From Micromonosporaceae bacterium KJ-029 (GTDB taxonomy: Bacteria > Actinomycetota > Actinomycetes > Mycobacteriales > Micromonosporaceae), in assembly GCA_005402585.1 (NCBI GenBank), contig BIFP01000016.1:62001-126000 (forward strand): a stretch of 64,000 nt of DNA. The letters run 5' to 3'. The first letter of the stretch is position 1, and each line of letters begins with the position of its first letter. Positions 8,747-17,240 of the stretch are shown here, piece after piece. The notes under the pieces were generated by a model. The model saw nothing but the letters and a program-made list of their open reading frames with translations, was not told where the DNA came from and ran no database searches. The position numbers and the translations under genes are program-made.

Positions 8747-9319
8747 ATGGCCCCCCCGATCGCGCTTCCGGACAGCTTCGCCCGCGCGGTCGCCGGGCTC
8801 CGGTCGGCGGCGCCCCGGCCGGAGATCGTTCTGGAGGAGGTGGGCGCGCCGCAGCGGCTGGCGCCGTACTCCTTCGCCCTCTCCGCGTCGGTGCTGCGCG
8901 ACGGCGACGAGGTGGCCACCGGGCGGCTGATCCTGCTGCACGACCCGGCCGGGCACGAAGCGTGGCAGGGCAGCCTGCGGCTGGTCACCTACGTGACCGC
9001 CGAGCTGGAGACCGACCTGGCCGTGGACCCGCTGCTGCCGGGGGTGGGCTGGACCTGGCTCACCGACGCCCTCGACGCCCAGGACGCGGGGCACCGGGCC
9101 ATCGGCGGCACGATCACGCAGACGACGTCGACCCGGTTCGGGGAGCTGGCGGGCCCACCCGCGGCGGGCGACATCGAGATCCGCGCCTCGTGGACCCCGA
9201 CCGGTCTCGACCTCACCCCGCACCTGTACGCCTGGTGCGCCCTGCTCGCCTCCACCGCCGGCCTACCCCCACCCGGCGTCACCGCCCTACCGGAACGCCG
9301 CCCGGCCACCACCGGCTGA
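8747..9319 (+). CDS. DUF3000-family protein
   Basis: A 190-residue protein with no membrane segment or signal peptide, matching the actinobacterial DUF3000 family (SFARAVAGLRSA, PYSFALSASVLRDGDE, GWTWLTDALD, LAGPPAAGDIEIRASW). Function is unknown. In actinobacteria it is usually found between hemE and a ribonuclease D gene, as here, but that synteny does not reveal a role. Copies of its 3' terminal CACCGGCT sequence recur in the following spacer. Confidence 0.88.
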   Translation: MAPPIALPDSFARAVAGLRSAAPRPEIVLEEVGAPQRLAPYSFALSASVLRDGDEVATGRLILLHDPAGHEAWQGSLRLVTYVTAELETDLAVDPLLPGVGWTWLTDALDAQDAGHRAIGGTITQTTSTRFGELAGPPAAGDIEIRASWTPTGLDLTPHLYAWCALLASTAGLPPPGVTALPERRPATTG

Positions 9320-9402
9320 AGATCCGCCGCCCGGCCACCACCACCGGCTCAACCACCACCCGGCTGCCACCGGCTCAACGGGTGCCGGGCCACCGGCTCA
9401 AC
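9308..9402 (+). repeat. Interrupted short repeats CACCGGCTCAAC
   Basis: Exact copies begin at 9342, 9368 and 9391, and a near copy (CACCGGCTGAAG) spans the DUF3000 stop codon. The spacing is irregular. It looks like slippage or duplication of the gene's tail; no function is evident. Confidence 0.6.
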
Positions 9403-9556
9403 GGCCGCGGCCAGCGCCGGCTGAGCGGCGTCGAGCGGGCCTGGCGGGGCGGTGGTACGCCTCGGCGCCACCGCCCGGTCGACTGCCGTTCCCACTGCCG
9501 ACACGCGGCGGGGCGGGTGCGCGTCGCGCGATCCGCTCGCGCACTAGGGTTGTCAG

Positions 9557-10879
9557 GTGACCGACGAACCACCCCTGCGCCGTCGGGCCGCCGCAAGCCG
9601 TACGGGAAACGACACACACCACCCGCCGTCGGCGCGGCCGGAGCCGTCGGACGCGGGGACCGAACCCACTGGCGGCGAGTCCGTGCCGCTGATCGCACCC
9701 CGTGAGGGCACCCCCGAGCCGGTGGCCGTACCGGAGCAGCTCGCCGAGGTGGTCGCCCGTTTCGCGGCCGGCACCGGGCCGGTGGCCCTGGACGCCGAAC
9801 GCGCCTCCGGCTACCGCTACAGCCAGCGGGCGTACCTCGTACAACTGCGCCGCGGCGGCGCCGGCACCGCGCTGATCGACCCGCTGCCGCTACCCGACCT
9901 GAGCGCCCTCGACGCCGCGATCGCCGAGGCGGAGTGGGTGCTGCACGCGGCCAACCAGGATCTGCCCTGCCTCGCCGAGCTGGGGCTGCGCCCGCGCCGG
10001 CTGTTCGACACCGAGCTGGCCGCCCGGCTGGCCGGGTTCGAACGGGTGGGCCTGGCCGCGCTCACCGAGCAGCTGCTCGGCTTCAGCCTGGAGAAGCACC
10101 ACTCGGCGGCGGACTGGTCCAGCCGGCCGTTGCCGGAGTCCTGGCTGACCTACGCCGCGCTGGACGTGGAGCTGCTGACCGACCTGCGCGACGCACTCGA
10201 CGCGGAGTTGACCCGACAGGGCAAGTCCGAGTGGGCGGCGGAGGAGTTCGCCGCGCTGGTGCGTACCGGCGCCCGGCCGCCCCGGGTGCGGGCCGAGCCG
10301 TGGCGGCGTACCTCCGGCATCCACCGGGTACGCGGGGCGCGGGCGCAGGCCCGGGTCCGCTCCCTGTGGTACGCCCGCGACCAGATCGCCGCCCGCCGGG
10401 ACGCGGCACCCGGCCGGGTGCTGCCCGACTCGGCGATCGTCGCGGCGGCCGAGCTGGACCCGAAGGACGAGAAGAGCCTGCTCACCCTGCCCGGCTTCGG
10501 CGGTCGGTCGGTGCGCCGGCTGGCCCGCACCTGGCTGGCGGCGCTGGACGACGCCCGGCAGTTGCCGGACGACGCGCTGCCGGTGACGCCGACGGTGGAG
10601 GGTCCGCCCCCGCCGCACCGCTGGGCCGAACGTGATCCGGCCGCCGCCGCCCGCCTGACCCGCTGCCGCGAGGTGGTGCTGCGGGTGGCCGGCGAGCACA
10701 ACCTGCCACCGGAGAACCTGATCACCCCCGACACCGTCCGCCGCGTCGCCTGGCAGCCTCCCGAGGAGATCACCGAGGCAACGGTGGCGGAGGTCCTCCG
10801 CGGCTTCAACGCCCGGGAATGGCAGATCACCCTCCTCCTCCCCGACCTCGCCGAAGCCCTGACCACCCCCACCCCCTAA
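9557..10879 (+). CDS. rnd: Ribonuclease D (DEDD exonuclease with HRDC domain)
   Basis: A 3'-5' exoribonuclease involved in tRNA and structured RNA maturation or turnover. The 440-residue protein has a disordered N-terminus, then the DEDD exonuclease motifs: Exo I in VALDAERASGYRYS, Exo II around VLHAANQDLPCL, and Exo III in TYAALDVELLTDL. A C-terminal HRDC domain follows, including LLTLPGFGGRSVRRLARTW. In Exo I the spacing is DAER, as common in actinobacterial RNase D. The GTG at 9557 begins MTDEPPLRRR. It is followed by a long inverted repeat. Confidence 0.92.
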   Translation: MTDEPPLRRRAAASRTGNDTHHPPSARPEPSDAGTEPTGGESVPLIAPREGTPEPVAVPEQLAEVVARFAAGTGPVALDAERASGYRYSQRAYLVQLRRGGAGTALIDPLPLPDLSALDAAIAEAEWVLHAANQDLPCLAELGLRPRRLFDTELAARLAGFERVGLAALTEQLLGFSLEKHHSAADWSSRPLPESWLTYAALDVELLTDLRDALDAELTRQGKSEWAAEEFAALVRTGARPPRVRAEPWRRTSGIHRVRGARAQARVRSLWYARDQIAARRDAAPGRVLPDSAIVAAAELDPKDEKSLLTLPGFGGRSVRRLARTWLAALDDARQLPDDALPVTPTVEGPPPPHRWAERDPAAAARLTRCREVVLRVAGEHNLPPENLITPDTVRRVAWQPPEEITEATVAEVLRGFNAREWQITLLLPDLAEALTTPTP

Positions 10880-10899
10880 CCACCCCTCCGCCCTCAGGC

Positions 10900-10960
10900 G
10901 TTGATCAAGAGGTTTGCGTCGGCGACGCGCCGTGCGCCTGACGCAAACCTCTTGATCAAC
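10900..10960. repeat. Perfect 21-bp inverted repeat containing TTGATCAA
   Basis: Arms 10900-10920 and 10940-10960 (GTTGATCAAGAGGTTTGCGT plus one base) are exact reverse complements, separated by a 19-nt GC-rich loop. It lies 21 nt after the RNase D stop and could act as a terminator. However, the AT-rich arms carrying TGATCA and the total absence of mismatches look like a repeat family rather than an ordinary terminator. Confidence 0.85.
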
Positions 10961-11037
10961 CCCGATCTACCCCTGCCCCGCCAGGGGATGTGGCGGGTGT
11001 GGGGTGGGCCACAGTGGGGGGTGGGGGCGGGGGTTAT

Positions 11038-11049
11038 TACTGGCGAGTA
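11038..11049. promoter_or_regulatory. Candidate palindromic operator before fadAB
   Basis: TACTGGCGAGTA is an imperfect 12-bp palindrome (TACT/AGTA with GGCG centre) about 95 bp upstream of the fadA start. Its form resembles operators of TetR-type fatty-acid regulators in actinobacteria; the regulator is not in the window. Confidence 0.35.
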
Positions 11050-11143
11050 GCATCGGGGAAACGCCAGTGCCGGCGACCTTCATTCGGTCCATGGCGCCGT
11101 CAGACGGCGCGGAGGCCGAATCATGGTCGATAAGGAGGCTCGA

Positions 11144-12340
11144 GTGCCCCGTGAAGTTCGAGATGTCGTCTTCGTCGACGGTGTCCGTACCCCGTTCGGC
11201 AAGGCGGGTGGCATGTACGCCAACACCCGCGCCGACGACCTGGTGATCCGATGCATCCGGGAGCTGCTGCGCCGCAACCCGCAGCTGCCGCCGGAACGGG
11301 TCGAGGAGGTCGCCATCGCCGCCACCACCCAGATCGGTGACCAGGGCCTGACCATCGGCCGCACCGCCGCCCTGCTGGCGGGACTACCCAAGACCGTCCC
11401 CGGCTTCGCCATCGACCGGATGTGCGCGGGGGCCATGACCGCCGTGACCACCGTCGCCAGCGGCATCGCCGTGGGCGCCTACGACGTGGCGATCGCCGGC
11501 GGCGTCGAGCACATGGGCCGCCACCCGATGGGTGAGGGCGTCGACCCGAACCCGCGCATCGTCGCGGAGCGGCTGGTCGACCCGTCCGCGCTGGTCATGG
11601 GCGCCACTGCGGAGAACCTGCACGACCTGGTCCCGCACATCAGCAAGGAGCGCACCGACGCGTTCGCCCTCGCCTCACAACAGAAGACCGCGAAGGCGTA
11701 CGCCAACGGCAAGCTCCAGGACGACCTGGTGCCGGTCGCGATCCGCGACCCGGAGACCGGCTGGGGCCTGGCCACGGTGGACGAGGCGCCCCGGGACACC
11801 TCGATGGAGAAGCTCGCCACCCTCAAGACCCCGTTCCGCCCGCACGGCAAGGTCACCGCGGGCAACGCGGCCGGCCTGAACGACGGCGCCACCGCCAGCC
11901 TGCTGGTCGCCGAGGAGGTAGCCCGCGAGCTGGGCCTGCCGATCGCCATGCGGCTGGTGTCGTACGGCTTCGTCGGCGTCGAGCCCGAGGTGATGGGCGT
12001 CGGCCCGATCCCGTCGACGGAGAAGGCGCTGCGCATCGCCGGCCTGACCATCGACGACATCGGCCTGTTCGAGCTGAACGAGGCGTTCGCCGTGCAGGTG
12101 CTCGCCTTCCTCGACCACTTCGGCCTCGCCGACGACGACCCACGGGTCAACCAGTGGGGCGGCGCGATCGCCATCGGGCACCCGCTCGCCTCCTCGGGGG
12201 TACGGCTGATGACCCAGCTCGCCCGGCAGTTCGCCGAGCACCCCGAGGTCCGCTACGGCCTCACCGCGATGTGTATCGGCATCGGCATGGGCGGCACGGT
12301 CATCTGGGAGAACCCGCACTGGGAGGGTGGAGACAAATGA
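11144..12340 (+). CDS. fadA: Acetyl-CoA acyltransferase (3-ketoacyl-CoA thiolase) FadA
   Basis: The thiolase of fatty-acid beta-oxidation. It has the acyl-accepting cysteine in DRMCAGAMTA, then NEAFAV, the His motif IAIGHPLASSG (usually GHPxGASG), and the C-terminal cysteine in MCIGIGMGGT. I place the start at GTG 11144, because AAGGAGG lies 5 bp before it; an ATG at 11123 is in frame but has no such site. That gives 398 residues, normal for the family. The stop overlaps the fadB ATG (ATGA), so the pair is a coupled operon making the two subunits of the trifunctional-type complex. Confidence 0.94.
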   Translation: MPREVRDVVFVDGVRTPFGKAGGMYANTRADDLVIRCIRELLRRNPQLPPERVEEVAIAATTQIGDQGLTIGRTAALLAGLPKTVPGFAIDRMCAGAMTAVTTVASGIAVGAYDVAIAGGVEHMGRHPMGEGVDPNPRIVAERLVDPSALVMGATAENLHDLVPHISKERTDAFALASQQKTAKAYANGKLQDDLVPVAIRDPETGWGLATVDEAPRDTSMEKLATLKTPFRPHGKVTAGNAAGLNDGATASLLVAEEVARELGLPIAMRLVSYGFVGVEPEVMGVGPIPSTEKALRIAGLTIDDIGLFELNEAFAVQVLAFLDHFGLADDDPRVNQWGGAIAIGHPLASSGVRLMTQLARQFAEHPEVRYGLTAMCIGIGMGGTVIWENPHWEGGDK

Positions 12341-14403
12341 GCCTCGCCGCACCGAACGAGGTGGTCACCAGGGCGCTGCTGCGCCAGGTGAACGTGCCGG
12401 GGCTGGAGCGTCCGGCCGCCCTGATCACCCTGGACAACGGTTTCGACCACACCAAGCCGAACACCTTCGGCCCGGCCGGCCTGGCCAGCCTGGACGAGGC
12501 GATCAGCGCCGCCCTGGCGGCCGACCCGGCGTTCATCGCGGTGACGGGCAAGCCGTACATCTTCTGCGTCGGCGCGGACATCACCGGCCTGCCGCTGCTG
12601 GCGGACCGGGCGCAGGCGCTGGAGATCGGCCGGCTCGGCCACCGCGTCTTCGCCCGGCTCAAGGACAGCGGGATCCCGACCTTCGCCTTCGTCAACGGCG
12701 CGGCCATGGGCGGCGGCCTGGAACTGGCGCTGCACTGCCACTACCGGACGCTGTCGGCCGGCGCCACGGCCCTCGCGCTGCCCGAGGTCTCCCTCGGCCT
12801 GATCCCGGGCTGGGGTGGCACCCAACTGCTGCCGAACCTGATCGGCATCCCTGCGGCCACCCAGGTGATCATCCAGAACCCGCTGATGCAGAACAAGATG
12901 CTCAAGCCGAAGCAGGCCGCCGAGCTGGGCATCGCGGATGTGCTGCTGGAGCCGGCCGACTTCCTGGAACGGTCCCTGGACTGGGCCGCCGGCGTGGTCC
13001 GGGGCGAGGTCACCGTGACCCGACCCGAGGTCGACAAGGACATGTGGGCGGGCGTGCTCTACTTCGCCCGGCAGACCCTGGACCAGCGGCTGCACGGCGC
13101 GGTCCCGGCCGCGTACCGGGCCCTCGATCTGCTGGAGACGGCGAAGGACGCCGACTTCGCCACCGGCACCGCCGCCGAGGACGAGGCCCTCGCCGACCTG
13201 GTCTTCTCCGAGGAACTGCGCAGCGGCCTGTACGCCTTCGACCTGGTGCAGCGGCGGGCCAAGCGGCCGGCCGGCGCACCGGACAAGGGGCTGGCCCGCC
13301 CGGTGACCAAGGTGGGCATCGTCGGCGCCGGCCTCATGGCCAGCCAGCTGGCGTTGCTGTTCGCCCGCCGGCTACAGGTGCCGGTGGTACTCACCGACCT
13401 CGACCAGGCCCGCGTCGACAAGGGCGTCGGCTACGTCCACGCCCAGATCGAGAAGGCCGTCAGTAAGGGCCGGATGGACAAGCGCACGGCAGCCAAGCTG
13501 TACGGCCTGGTCAGCGGTTCGATCGACAAGTCCGCTTTTGCCGACGCCGACTTCGTGATCGAGGCGGTCTTCGAGGACCTGACCGTCAAGAAGCAGGTCT
13601 GGGCCGAGCTGGAGAAGATCGTCAAGCCGGAGGCGGTGCTGGCGACGAACACCTCGTCGCTGTCGGTCACCGCAATGGCGGAGGAGCTGGCCCACCCGGA
13701 GCGGGTGGTCGGCTTCCACTTCTTCAACCCGGTCGCGGTGCTGCCGCTGCTGGAGATCGTCCGTGGCGAGCGCACCGACGACGCGACGCTGGCCACCGCC
13801 TTCGCGGTCGGCAAGCAGCTGAAGAAGTCCTGCGTACTGGTCAAGGACGCGCCCGCGTTCGTGGTGAACCGACTGCTGACCCGGTTCCTCGGCGCGGTCT
13901 TCGCCGCCGTGGACGCCGGCACCCCGCTGGAGGTGGCGAACCGGGCGCTCGACCCGCTGGGCCTGCCGATGCGCCCCCTCGCGCTGCTCCAGCTCGTCGG
14001 GCCCGCCGTGGCGTACCACGTCGGCGGCACCCTGCACGCCGAGTTCCCGGACCGGTTCGGCGTCAGCGAGAACCTCAAGCGGATCGCCGACTCCGGCCAG
14101 CCGATCGTGGTCGACGACGAGATCAACGCCGAGGTGGCGAAGCTGCTGGTCGTCGGCGACCAGCCGCTGACCGAGGAGCAGGTACGCACCAACGCGCTCG
14201 ACGCGCTGGCCCAGGAGATCCGGCTGATGCTCGACGAGGGCGTCGTGGCCGAGGCGCAGGACATCGACCTGTGCCTGATCCTCGGTGCCGGCTGGCCGTT
14301 CCACCTGGGCGGCGTCACGCCGTACCTGGACCGGACCGGCACCAGCGAGCGGGTCACCGGCCAGCGGTTCCTGCCACCCGGGGCAGCCAGCCTGGCCGGC
14401 TGA
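12337..14403 (+). CDS. fadB: 3-hydroxyacyl-CoA dehydrogenase / enoyl-CoA hydratase FadB
   Basis: Bifunctional beta-oxidation enzyme of 688 residues. The N-terminal crotonase half has an oxyanion-hole region CVGADITGLP, NGAAMGGGLELALH and PEVSLGLIPGWGGTQLLP. The C-terminal half has the NAD fold KVGIVGAGLMASQLALL, then GFHFFNPVAVLPLLEIV and DAPAFVVNRLL. The ATG at 12337 shares bases with the fadA stop; an earlier in-frame start within fadA is a shadow. It partners with the thiolase encoded immediately upstream. Transcription probably ends at the 22-bp hairpin just after the stop. Confidence 0.95.
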   Translation: MSLAAPNEVVTRALLRQVNVPGLERPAALITLDNGFDHTKPNTFGPAGLASLDEAISAALAADPAFIAVTGKPYIFCVGADITGLPLLADRAQALEIGRLGHRVFARLKDSGIPTFAFVNGAAMGGGLELALHCHYRTLSAGATALALPEVSLGLIPGWGGTQLLPNLIGIPAATQVIIQNPLMQNKMLKPKQAAELGIADVLLEPADFLERSLDWAAGVVRGEVTVTRPEVDKDMWAGVLYFARQTLDQRLHGAVPAAYRALDLLETAKDADFATGTAAEDEALADLVFSEELRSGLYAFDLVQRRAKRPAGAPDKGLARPVTKVGIVGAGLMASQLALLFARRLQVPVVLTDLDQARVDKGVGYVHAQIEKAVSKGRMDKRTAAKLYGLVSGSIDKSAFADADFVIEAVFEDLTVKKQVWAELEKIVKPEAVLATNTSSLSVTAMAEELAHPERVVGFHFFNPVAVLPLLEIVRGERTDDATLATAFAVGKQLKKSCVLVKDAPAFVVNRLLTRFLGAVFAAVDAGTPLEVANRALDPLGLPMRPLALLQLVGPAVAYHVGGTLHAEFPDRFGVSENLKRIADSGQPIVVDDEINAEVAKLLVVGDQPLTEEQVRTNALDALAQEIRLMLDEGVVAEAQDIDLCLILGAGWPFHLGGVTPYLDRTGTSERVTGQRFLPPGAASLAG

Positions 14404-14404
14404 C

Positions 14405-14459
14405 GACGACGGTCGCGGTGGTCACCACCTCGGACGCGGTGACCACCGCGACCGTCGTC
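14405..14459 (+). terminator. 22-bp perfect hairpin after fadB
   Basis: Arms 14405-14426 and 14438-14459 are exact complements around an 11-nt loop, 1 nt after the stop codon. There is no U tract. Confidence 0.75.
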
Positions 14460-14529
14460 CGGCCGGGACATCGGAACGTGCGGCACCTGACTACCATCAC
14501 CGGTTCGACCAACATCAGGAGCTAACCGC

Positions 14530-15336
14530 ATGTCCCAGCCGGACGCGTACCAGAACCCGCCGGGCACCGGCCCGTACGGTGGTCACCCGCCCGCAGGCGG
14601 CTACCCACCGCCGAGCATCCCGCATCCCACCTCGGCTGGCGCCGACCCGACGCACCCCTATGCCGCGCCCCCGCCCGGCGGGTCTCCTACATCGCCCGGT
14701 GCTTTCCCGCCCCCGCCCGGCCAGTTCCAGGCTCCCGCCGGCCCACCGCCAAAGAAGAAGTCCAGCGTCGGGAAGATCGTGCTGATCGTCATCCTGGCGC
14801 TCCTGGTGCTCTGCGCAGGCGCTGGCACCGCCGTCTGGTTCGCGGTCAAGGACACCGTCGGCGAGGCGGTGGACGCGGCCCGGACCCGCGTCGTCGCCCC
14901 GGACACCCTGGCCGGCCGGTCGAAGGCCACCGATCCCGAGTTGCAGAAGGCCTCGGAGGAGATGGTGACCGCAATGCGCGCCGCTACCGAGAACGAGACC
15001 AGCGCGATCGGCGGGTTCTACGGTGACCCGGCCGGGGATGACTTCCTCATGGTCGTGGCGATGTCCGGCCTGATGAACGACCCGAAGAAGGAACTCGACG
15101 ACGCGGTCCAGGAGTACACGGACGAGCTGTCGATGCGCAACATGGCGGCGATCGACCCGGGTCCGCTGGGCGGCGAGGCGATTTGCGCCGACGGCAAGGC
15201 CGAGGAGGTGCCGGTGGGCGTCTGCGCCTGGGCGGACCGGGGCAGCGTCGGCCTGTACGTGATGTACGGGGCGTCTCGCACCGACGCTCAGGCCGAGTTC
15301 CTCACCATTCGCGGCCAGATCGAGCAACGCGACTGA
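14530..15336 (+). CDS. Proline-rich single-pass membrane protein, unknown function
   Basis: 268 residues. The first 75 are Pro/Gly/Tyr-rich and low complexity, followed by KKK and one strong membrane segment (KIVLIVILALLVLCAGAGTA, about 79-104). A predicted external domain of about 165 residues contains two cysteines (AICADGKAEE and GVCAWADRG), which could form a disulfide. The layout is that of many actinobacterial type II membrane proteins with a cytoplasmic proline-rich tail. I do not recognise the external domain. AGGAG precedes the ATG. A strong hairpin follows the stop. Confidence 0.7.
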   Translation: MSQPDAYQNPPGTGPYGGHPPAGGYPPPSIPHPTSAGADPTHPYAAPPPGGSPTSPGAFPPPPGQFQAPAGPPPKKKSSVGKIVLIVILALLVLCAGAGTAVWFAVKDTVGEAVDAARTRVVAPDTLAGRSKATDPELQKASEEMVTAMRAATENETSAIGGFYGDPAGDDFLMVVAMSGLMNDPKKELDDAVQEYTDELSMRNMAAIDPGPLGGEAICADGKAEEVPVGVCAWADRGSVGLYVMYGASRTDAQAEFLTIRGQIEQRD

Positions 15337-15349
15337 ACCCCTGACCGGG

Positions 15350-15386
15350 GATCGGGTCCGCTGCCACCGCGGCAGCGGACCCGATC
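15350..15386. terminator. 16-bp perfect hairpin between convergent genes
   Basis: Arms 15350-15365 and 15371-15386 pair fully around a 5-nt loop. It sits between the proline-rich membrane protein gene and the VOC gene and could serve both directions. Confidence 0.75.
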
Positions 15387-15402
15387 CGTCGGAGCCAGTG
15401 CG

Positions 15403-15795
15403 TCAGGCCGGCTGCTGAGCCGCGGCCTTCTCGGCGGCGCTGCGCAACACGCAGAACTCGTTGCCCTCCGGGTCAGCGAGCACCACCCATCCGGCGCCGT
15501 CCGGCGCGATGTGGTCGGCGACGTGGCGGGCGCCGACACCGAGCAGCCGCTTGACCTCCTCGTCCCGGGTCCGGTCGGTGGGTTCCAGGTCGAGGTGCAG
15601 GCGGTTCTTCACCGTCTTGCCCTCAGGCACCGCCAGGAAGAGCACCTCCGGGCCACCGGGGGGCAGCAGCATGGCCTCCGGGTCACCCGGGAAGTCGTCC
15701 GGCTGGCGGGGGCACTCGAACACCTCGGCCCAGAAGCCGGCCAGGGCGTACGTGTCGTGACAGTCGATACCGATGTTGTGGATCCGTGCGCTCAT
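15403..15795 (-). CDS. VOC (glyoxalase/bleomycin-resistance fold) family protein
   Basis: A 130-residue single VOC domain: IHNIGIDCHDTYALAGFW at the start, a central NRLHLDLEP strand, and VVLADPEGNEFCVL at the end, giving the paired beta-alpha-beta-beta-beta arrangement of metal-dependent dioxygenase/lyase-like proteins. The substrate cannot be read from the sequence. Its ATG overlaps the TGA of the 27-codon upstream ORF at 15792-15875, so its translation may depend on that element. Confidence 0.87.
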   Translation of the reverse strand: MSARIHNIGIDCHDTYALAGFWAEVFECPRQPDDFPGDPEAMLLPPGGPEVLFLAVPEGKTVKNRLHLDLEPTDRTRDEEVKRLLGVGARHVADHIAPDGAGWVVLADPEGNEFCVLRSAAEKAAAQQPA

Positions 15796-15875
15796 GACGG
15801 CACTCCGCTTCGCTCCGTGCCGCCATGAGGCACCACCGCATTGAGCCTGATGATTCGCTCGCTCTGTTCGCTCAT
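15792..15875 (-). CDS. 27-codon ORF coupled to the VOC gene (repeat element, copy 1)
   Basis: It encodes MSEQSERIIRL followed by NAVVPHGGTERSGVPS, and its TGA overlaps the ATG of the VOC gene. A second copy at 50470-50553 has the same length, the same overlap, 74 of 84 identical bases and 19 of 27 identical residues. Eight of the ten base differences change an amino acid, so the element may be conserved as DNA or RNA rather than as a peptide. It could be a translated leader; no function is known to me. Confidence 0.55.
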   Translation of the reverse strand: MSEQSERIIRLNAVVPHGGTERSGVPS

Positions 15876-16184
15876 TGTCGTCCTTCGTGGTCGCCGACGT
15901 CCGCGCCGCCGCCCGAGCGGCACGCCGAACTCCGCCCGGCGTCGCCGGGGGCGGCCGGTTGGTGGACGGACGTCGGGGCAGTCAAAACTGGCGTGCTGGG
16001 CCCGCTGAGTTGCGGGAAGGTTCCGCTGAAGATGCCCCGCGTGAATGAGCGATCAGCCGGCGAGACGGGGCGCGGACAGCATTGCGGTGAACATCGACGC
16101 ACCCCCCTCCTTGATCGGGCTGACGTCAGATCTTCCCACCGCCACGACACCGGCCGCAACCCCGGAGGCCGGCCTCAACGGCCG
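15876..16184. other. Non-coding stretch of about 300 bp
   Basis: No ORF with a ribosome-binding site or family resemblance was found. It contains separated inverted arms CCGACGTCCG near 15895 and CGGACGTCGG near 15966. Its right end runs into the histidine-kinase tail duplicate. Confidence 0.5.
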
Positions 16185-16219
16185 AGGTCCGGCGCCGGCG
16201 CGGCATCCGCCGCCGGCAG
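16185..16219 (-). repeat. 35-bp direct repeat, left copy (duplicate of the kinase gene 3' end)
   Basis: Identical over 35 bases to 20861-20895, the 3' end of the histidine-kinase gene, with weaker similarity over about 60 bp. On the minus strand it still reads TVNLPAADAAPAPDLGR then a stop, against TVTLPAADAAPAPDLGR in the intact kinase. It marks the left edge of the SARP/CBM/haloperoxidase module. Confidence 0.85.
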
Positions 16220-16238
16220 GTTGACCGTGGACGCGGCA

Positions 16239-17024
16239 TCAACGCGGAGCTGGTTTGCGACGGCGGCTGGCGCTCGTGAGCAGTAGCTTCCGCAGGGGCG
16301 CCGTATCCGTCAGTACCTGGCGATGCACCTTCCGGAGCGCGGGGCCGGGCTCCACTCCCAACTCCTCCACCAGCCGATCACGGGTACGGCGGTAGACGGC
16401 CAGCGCATCCGCACGCTGTCCGGACCGGTCGAGCGCGACCATCAACTGCCCGATCAGTCGCTCTCGCAGCGGGTGGTGCGCTGCCAGGCTGAGCAACTCA
16501 CCGATGAGCCGGGCATGGTGACCGAGGCGTAGTTCGGCGTCGATCCGGTCCTCGATCGCGGCCAGTCTCAGTTCCCGCAGCCGCGGCCCTTCGGTGTTTC
16601 GGATCATGGCGGGGCCGAGGTCGGCCAGGGCCGGGCCGCGCCACAGGGCGAGCGCCGTACGCAACGCTGTGGCCGCCGTCGCCGGATCGACGGCCAACCG
16701 GGTCCGGGCGTAGGCAACGCCCTGCTCGAAGCGGTGCAGGTCGAGCGCGTCAGGGGTGATCCGCAGCAGGTAGCCGGAGGAGTTGGTCTGCAACACGGGT
16801 TCGGGCAGTGCCCGCCTGATCCGCGAGATGTAGGTCCGGATCGTCCGGAGGGAGCTGGGAGGCGAGTCATGCCCCCAGATCCGGTCGGCCAGCGACTCCA
16901 CGCCGACCGTTCGGTTGGCGGACAGGAGCAGGACGGCGAGCACGGCACGTTGCCTGGCCGCGCCCAGGGTGAATGACCGGGTGCCGTGCCCGATCTCCAG
17001 CGGCCCGAGAAGACGGAAGTCCAC
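16239..17024 (-). CDS. SARP-family transcriptional regulator (winged helix plus BTAD)
   Basis: A 261-residue activator of the AfsR/DnrI type. The N-terminal OmpR-like winged helix starts MDFRLLGPLEIG and includes ALGAARQRAVLAVLLLSANR-like and SLRTIRTYISRIRRALP segments. The BTAD helical domain follows (LWRGPALADLG, RLRELRLAAIEDRIDAEL, HPLRERLIGQLMVAL, DRLVEELGVEPGP). I chose GTG 17024 because SARPs normally begin at this motif; upstream in-frame codons would run into the divergent gene's promoter. SARPs usually control specialised metabolism. None is encoded here, so its target is probably the adjacent CBM/haloperoxidase pair. Confidence 0.87.
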   Translation of the reverse strand: MDFRLLGPLEIGHGTRSFTLGAARQRAVLAVLLLSANRTVGVESLADRIWGHDSPPSSLRTIRTYISRIRRALPEPVLQTNSSGYLLRITPDALDLHRFEQGVAYARTRLAVDPATAATALRTALALWRGPALADLGPAMIRNTEGPRLRELRLAAIEDRIDAELRLGHHARLIGELLSLAAHHPLRERLIGQLMVALDRSGQRADALAVYRRTRDRLVEELGVEPGPALRKVHRQVLTDTAPLRKLLLTSASRRRKPAPR

Positions 17025-17240
17025 TTTGGTGAGGCAAGCAGGCGGTCTGGTCGTCCGGCAAGCTCCCGGCGGGAACCGGACGATGCCAGACATCGACGGA
17101 CGGCCGCCGCCGGACCATGTGCCGGGCAGCTCGGTAATAAGATCATGATCCACAGGAGGGTAGCTGCGCCGGTACTGACCGTGGCGGCTGGAACAGCGTC
17201 GGCAGGCGACTGGAGGCGGCGGGTGGGCTCTGCGGAGGGA

